Shown: piece by piece, positions 63,451-64,000 of the stretch
Position numbering within the stretch: the first letter of the stretch is position 1
Layout: every line of letters starts with the position of its first letter
Assembly: GCF_026586805.1 (NCBI RefSeq)
Contig: NZ_JAPFHA010000005.1
Span: forward strand, 1 to 64,000
Source of the DNA: Niveibacterium sp. 24ML
GTDB lineage: Bacteria; Pseudomonadota; Gammaproteobacteria; Burkholderiales; Rhodocyclaceae
Direction of reading: 5' to 3'
Length of the DNA stretch: 64,000 nucleotides
Translations under genes and position numbers: made by a program
The notes under the pieces: generated by a model
Told to the model about the DNA's origin: nothing
What the model saw: only the letters and a program-made list of their open reading frames with translations
The model's database searches: none

Positions 63451-64000
63451 CATCGTTCGACCGCGGCGGTGTAAGCGTCGCGCAGGTCGCGCTCGCGGCC
63501 GATGCTCATGTCAAGATCGCGCACCAGGCCGTCCTGCAGCCCGTAGCACCAGCCGTGCACGCTGATCTGCTGGCCGCGTTGCCAGGCGTCCTTCATCACC
63601 GTGGTTTGCGCGATGTTCACCACCTGCTCGACCACGTTCAGCTCGCACAGGCGATCGACTTTCAGCTTTTCGTCTTCAATCGTCTCAAGCTGGGCGCGGT
63701 GTTTGTCGCGCACATCCTGAACATGCCGCAGCCAGTTATCCACCAGGCCCAGGCGCAGGTCGGCCAGTGACGCCTTGACGCCGCCGCAACCATAGTGACC
63801 CACTACCAGAATGTGCTTCACCCGCAGCACATCCACCGCATACTGGAGCACCGAGAGGCAGTTCAGGTCGGTATGGACGACCAGATTGGCGACGTTGCGG
63901 TGGACGAACACTTCGCCCGGTGCCAGATTCACGATCTGGTTTGCGGGCACCCGACTGTCGGAACAGCCAATCCAGAGGTACTCGGGGTTCTGCTGGGCAA
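63450..64000 (-). CDS. Beta-carbonic anhydrase (5' end beyond the window)
   Basis: Partial gene, truncated by the window end; about 183 C-terminal codons are visible. Zinc ligands of the beta class are present: the Cys-Ser-Asp-Ser-Arg motif near 63963 (in EYLWIGCSDSRVPA), and His and Cys in VVGHYGCGGV. Further family segments: PGEVFVHRNVANLV, LSVLQYAVDVLRVKHILV and VHGWCYGLQDGLV. It catalyses reversible hydration of carbon dioxide in the cytoplasm and is close to the Can/CynT group. The start codon lies to the right of the window. Confidence 0.95.
   Translation of the reverse strand, partial: AQQNPEYLWIGCSDSRVPANQIVNLAPGEVFVHRNVANLVVHTDLNCLSVLQYAVDVLRVKHILVVGHYGCGGVKASLADLRLGLVDNWLRHVQDVRDKHRAQLETIEDEKLKVDRLCELNVVEQVVNIAQTTVMKDAWQRGQQISVHGWCYGLQDGLVRDLDMSIGRERDLRDAYTAAVER

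Overview
The window is a high-GC proteobacterial chromosome segment spanning the replication origin. The order gyrB-dnaN-dnaA (leftward) / rpmH-rnpA-yidD-yidC-mnmE ... mnmG-rsmG-parA-parB (rightward), two parS sites, a fused isobutyryl-CoA mutase (IcmF), a YggL homologue and OmpR/QseB-type two-component pairs suggest a betaproteobacterium, possibly near the Rhodocyclales. That placement is an inference from gene content, not a tested assignment.

Layout. 0.4-2.8 kb: a BcgI-like restriction-modification pair (nuclease-methylase plus a half-sized specificity subunit) of lower GC than its surroundings. 3-5 kb: AraC-type regulator and a ParE/Phd-type toxin-antitoxin pair. 5.1-8.5 kb: icmF carrying a palindromic repeat in frame. 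8.6-17 kb: envelope genes, including two S41 protease lipoproteins, a TetR-controlled secreted esterase, a duplicated-domain periplasmic protein, a small lipoprotein, an outer-membrane barrel and an EamA exporter. 17.1-24.5 kb: a tightly coupled leftward five-gene operon (SWIM zinc finger, DUF5691, MoxR-like AAA+, DUF5682, VWA), the best candidate here for an uncharacterised multi-protein system.

24.6-40.7 kb: origin core. Replication and housekeeping genes point away from the dnaA-dnaN gap on both sides. That gap is an old tandem duplication with an exact 296-bp period; each copy has a DnaA box and a DnaA-trio-like motif at identical spacing. Two perfect parS palindromes bracket a TSUP transporter gene upstream of mnmG-rsmG-parA-parB.

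40.9-46.3 kb: a degenerate HD-GYP protein, a QseBC/PmrAB-like two-component system with a candidate autoregulatory box and short terminated transcript, a class V aminotransferase and a membrane-anchored unknown. 46.4-50.2 kb: a less GC-rich block of unknown genes, led by an 862-residue multidomain protein. 50.2-56.3 kb: phospholipase D-like lipoprotein, DUF3047 protein, GH5 and GH13 glycosidases, a frameshifted and internally deleted NRAMP/MntH relic, and YggL. 56.7-64 kb: small secreted proteins, an ABC-F ATPase, a coiled-coil/proline-rich protein, a DUF3108-like protein, an OmpR-EnvZ-like pair and a truncated beta-carbonic anhydrase at the window end.

Two copies of a 109-149 bp element with similar inverted ends lie between convergent genes and supply the stop codon of a neighbour. 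No tRNA, rRNA, CRISPR array or insertion-sequence transposase was seen.
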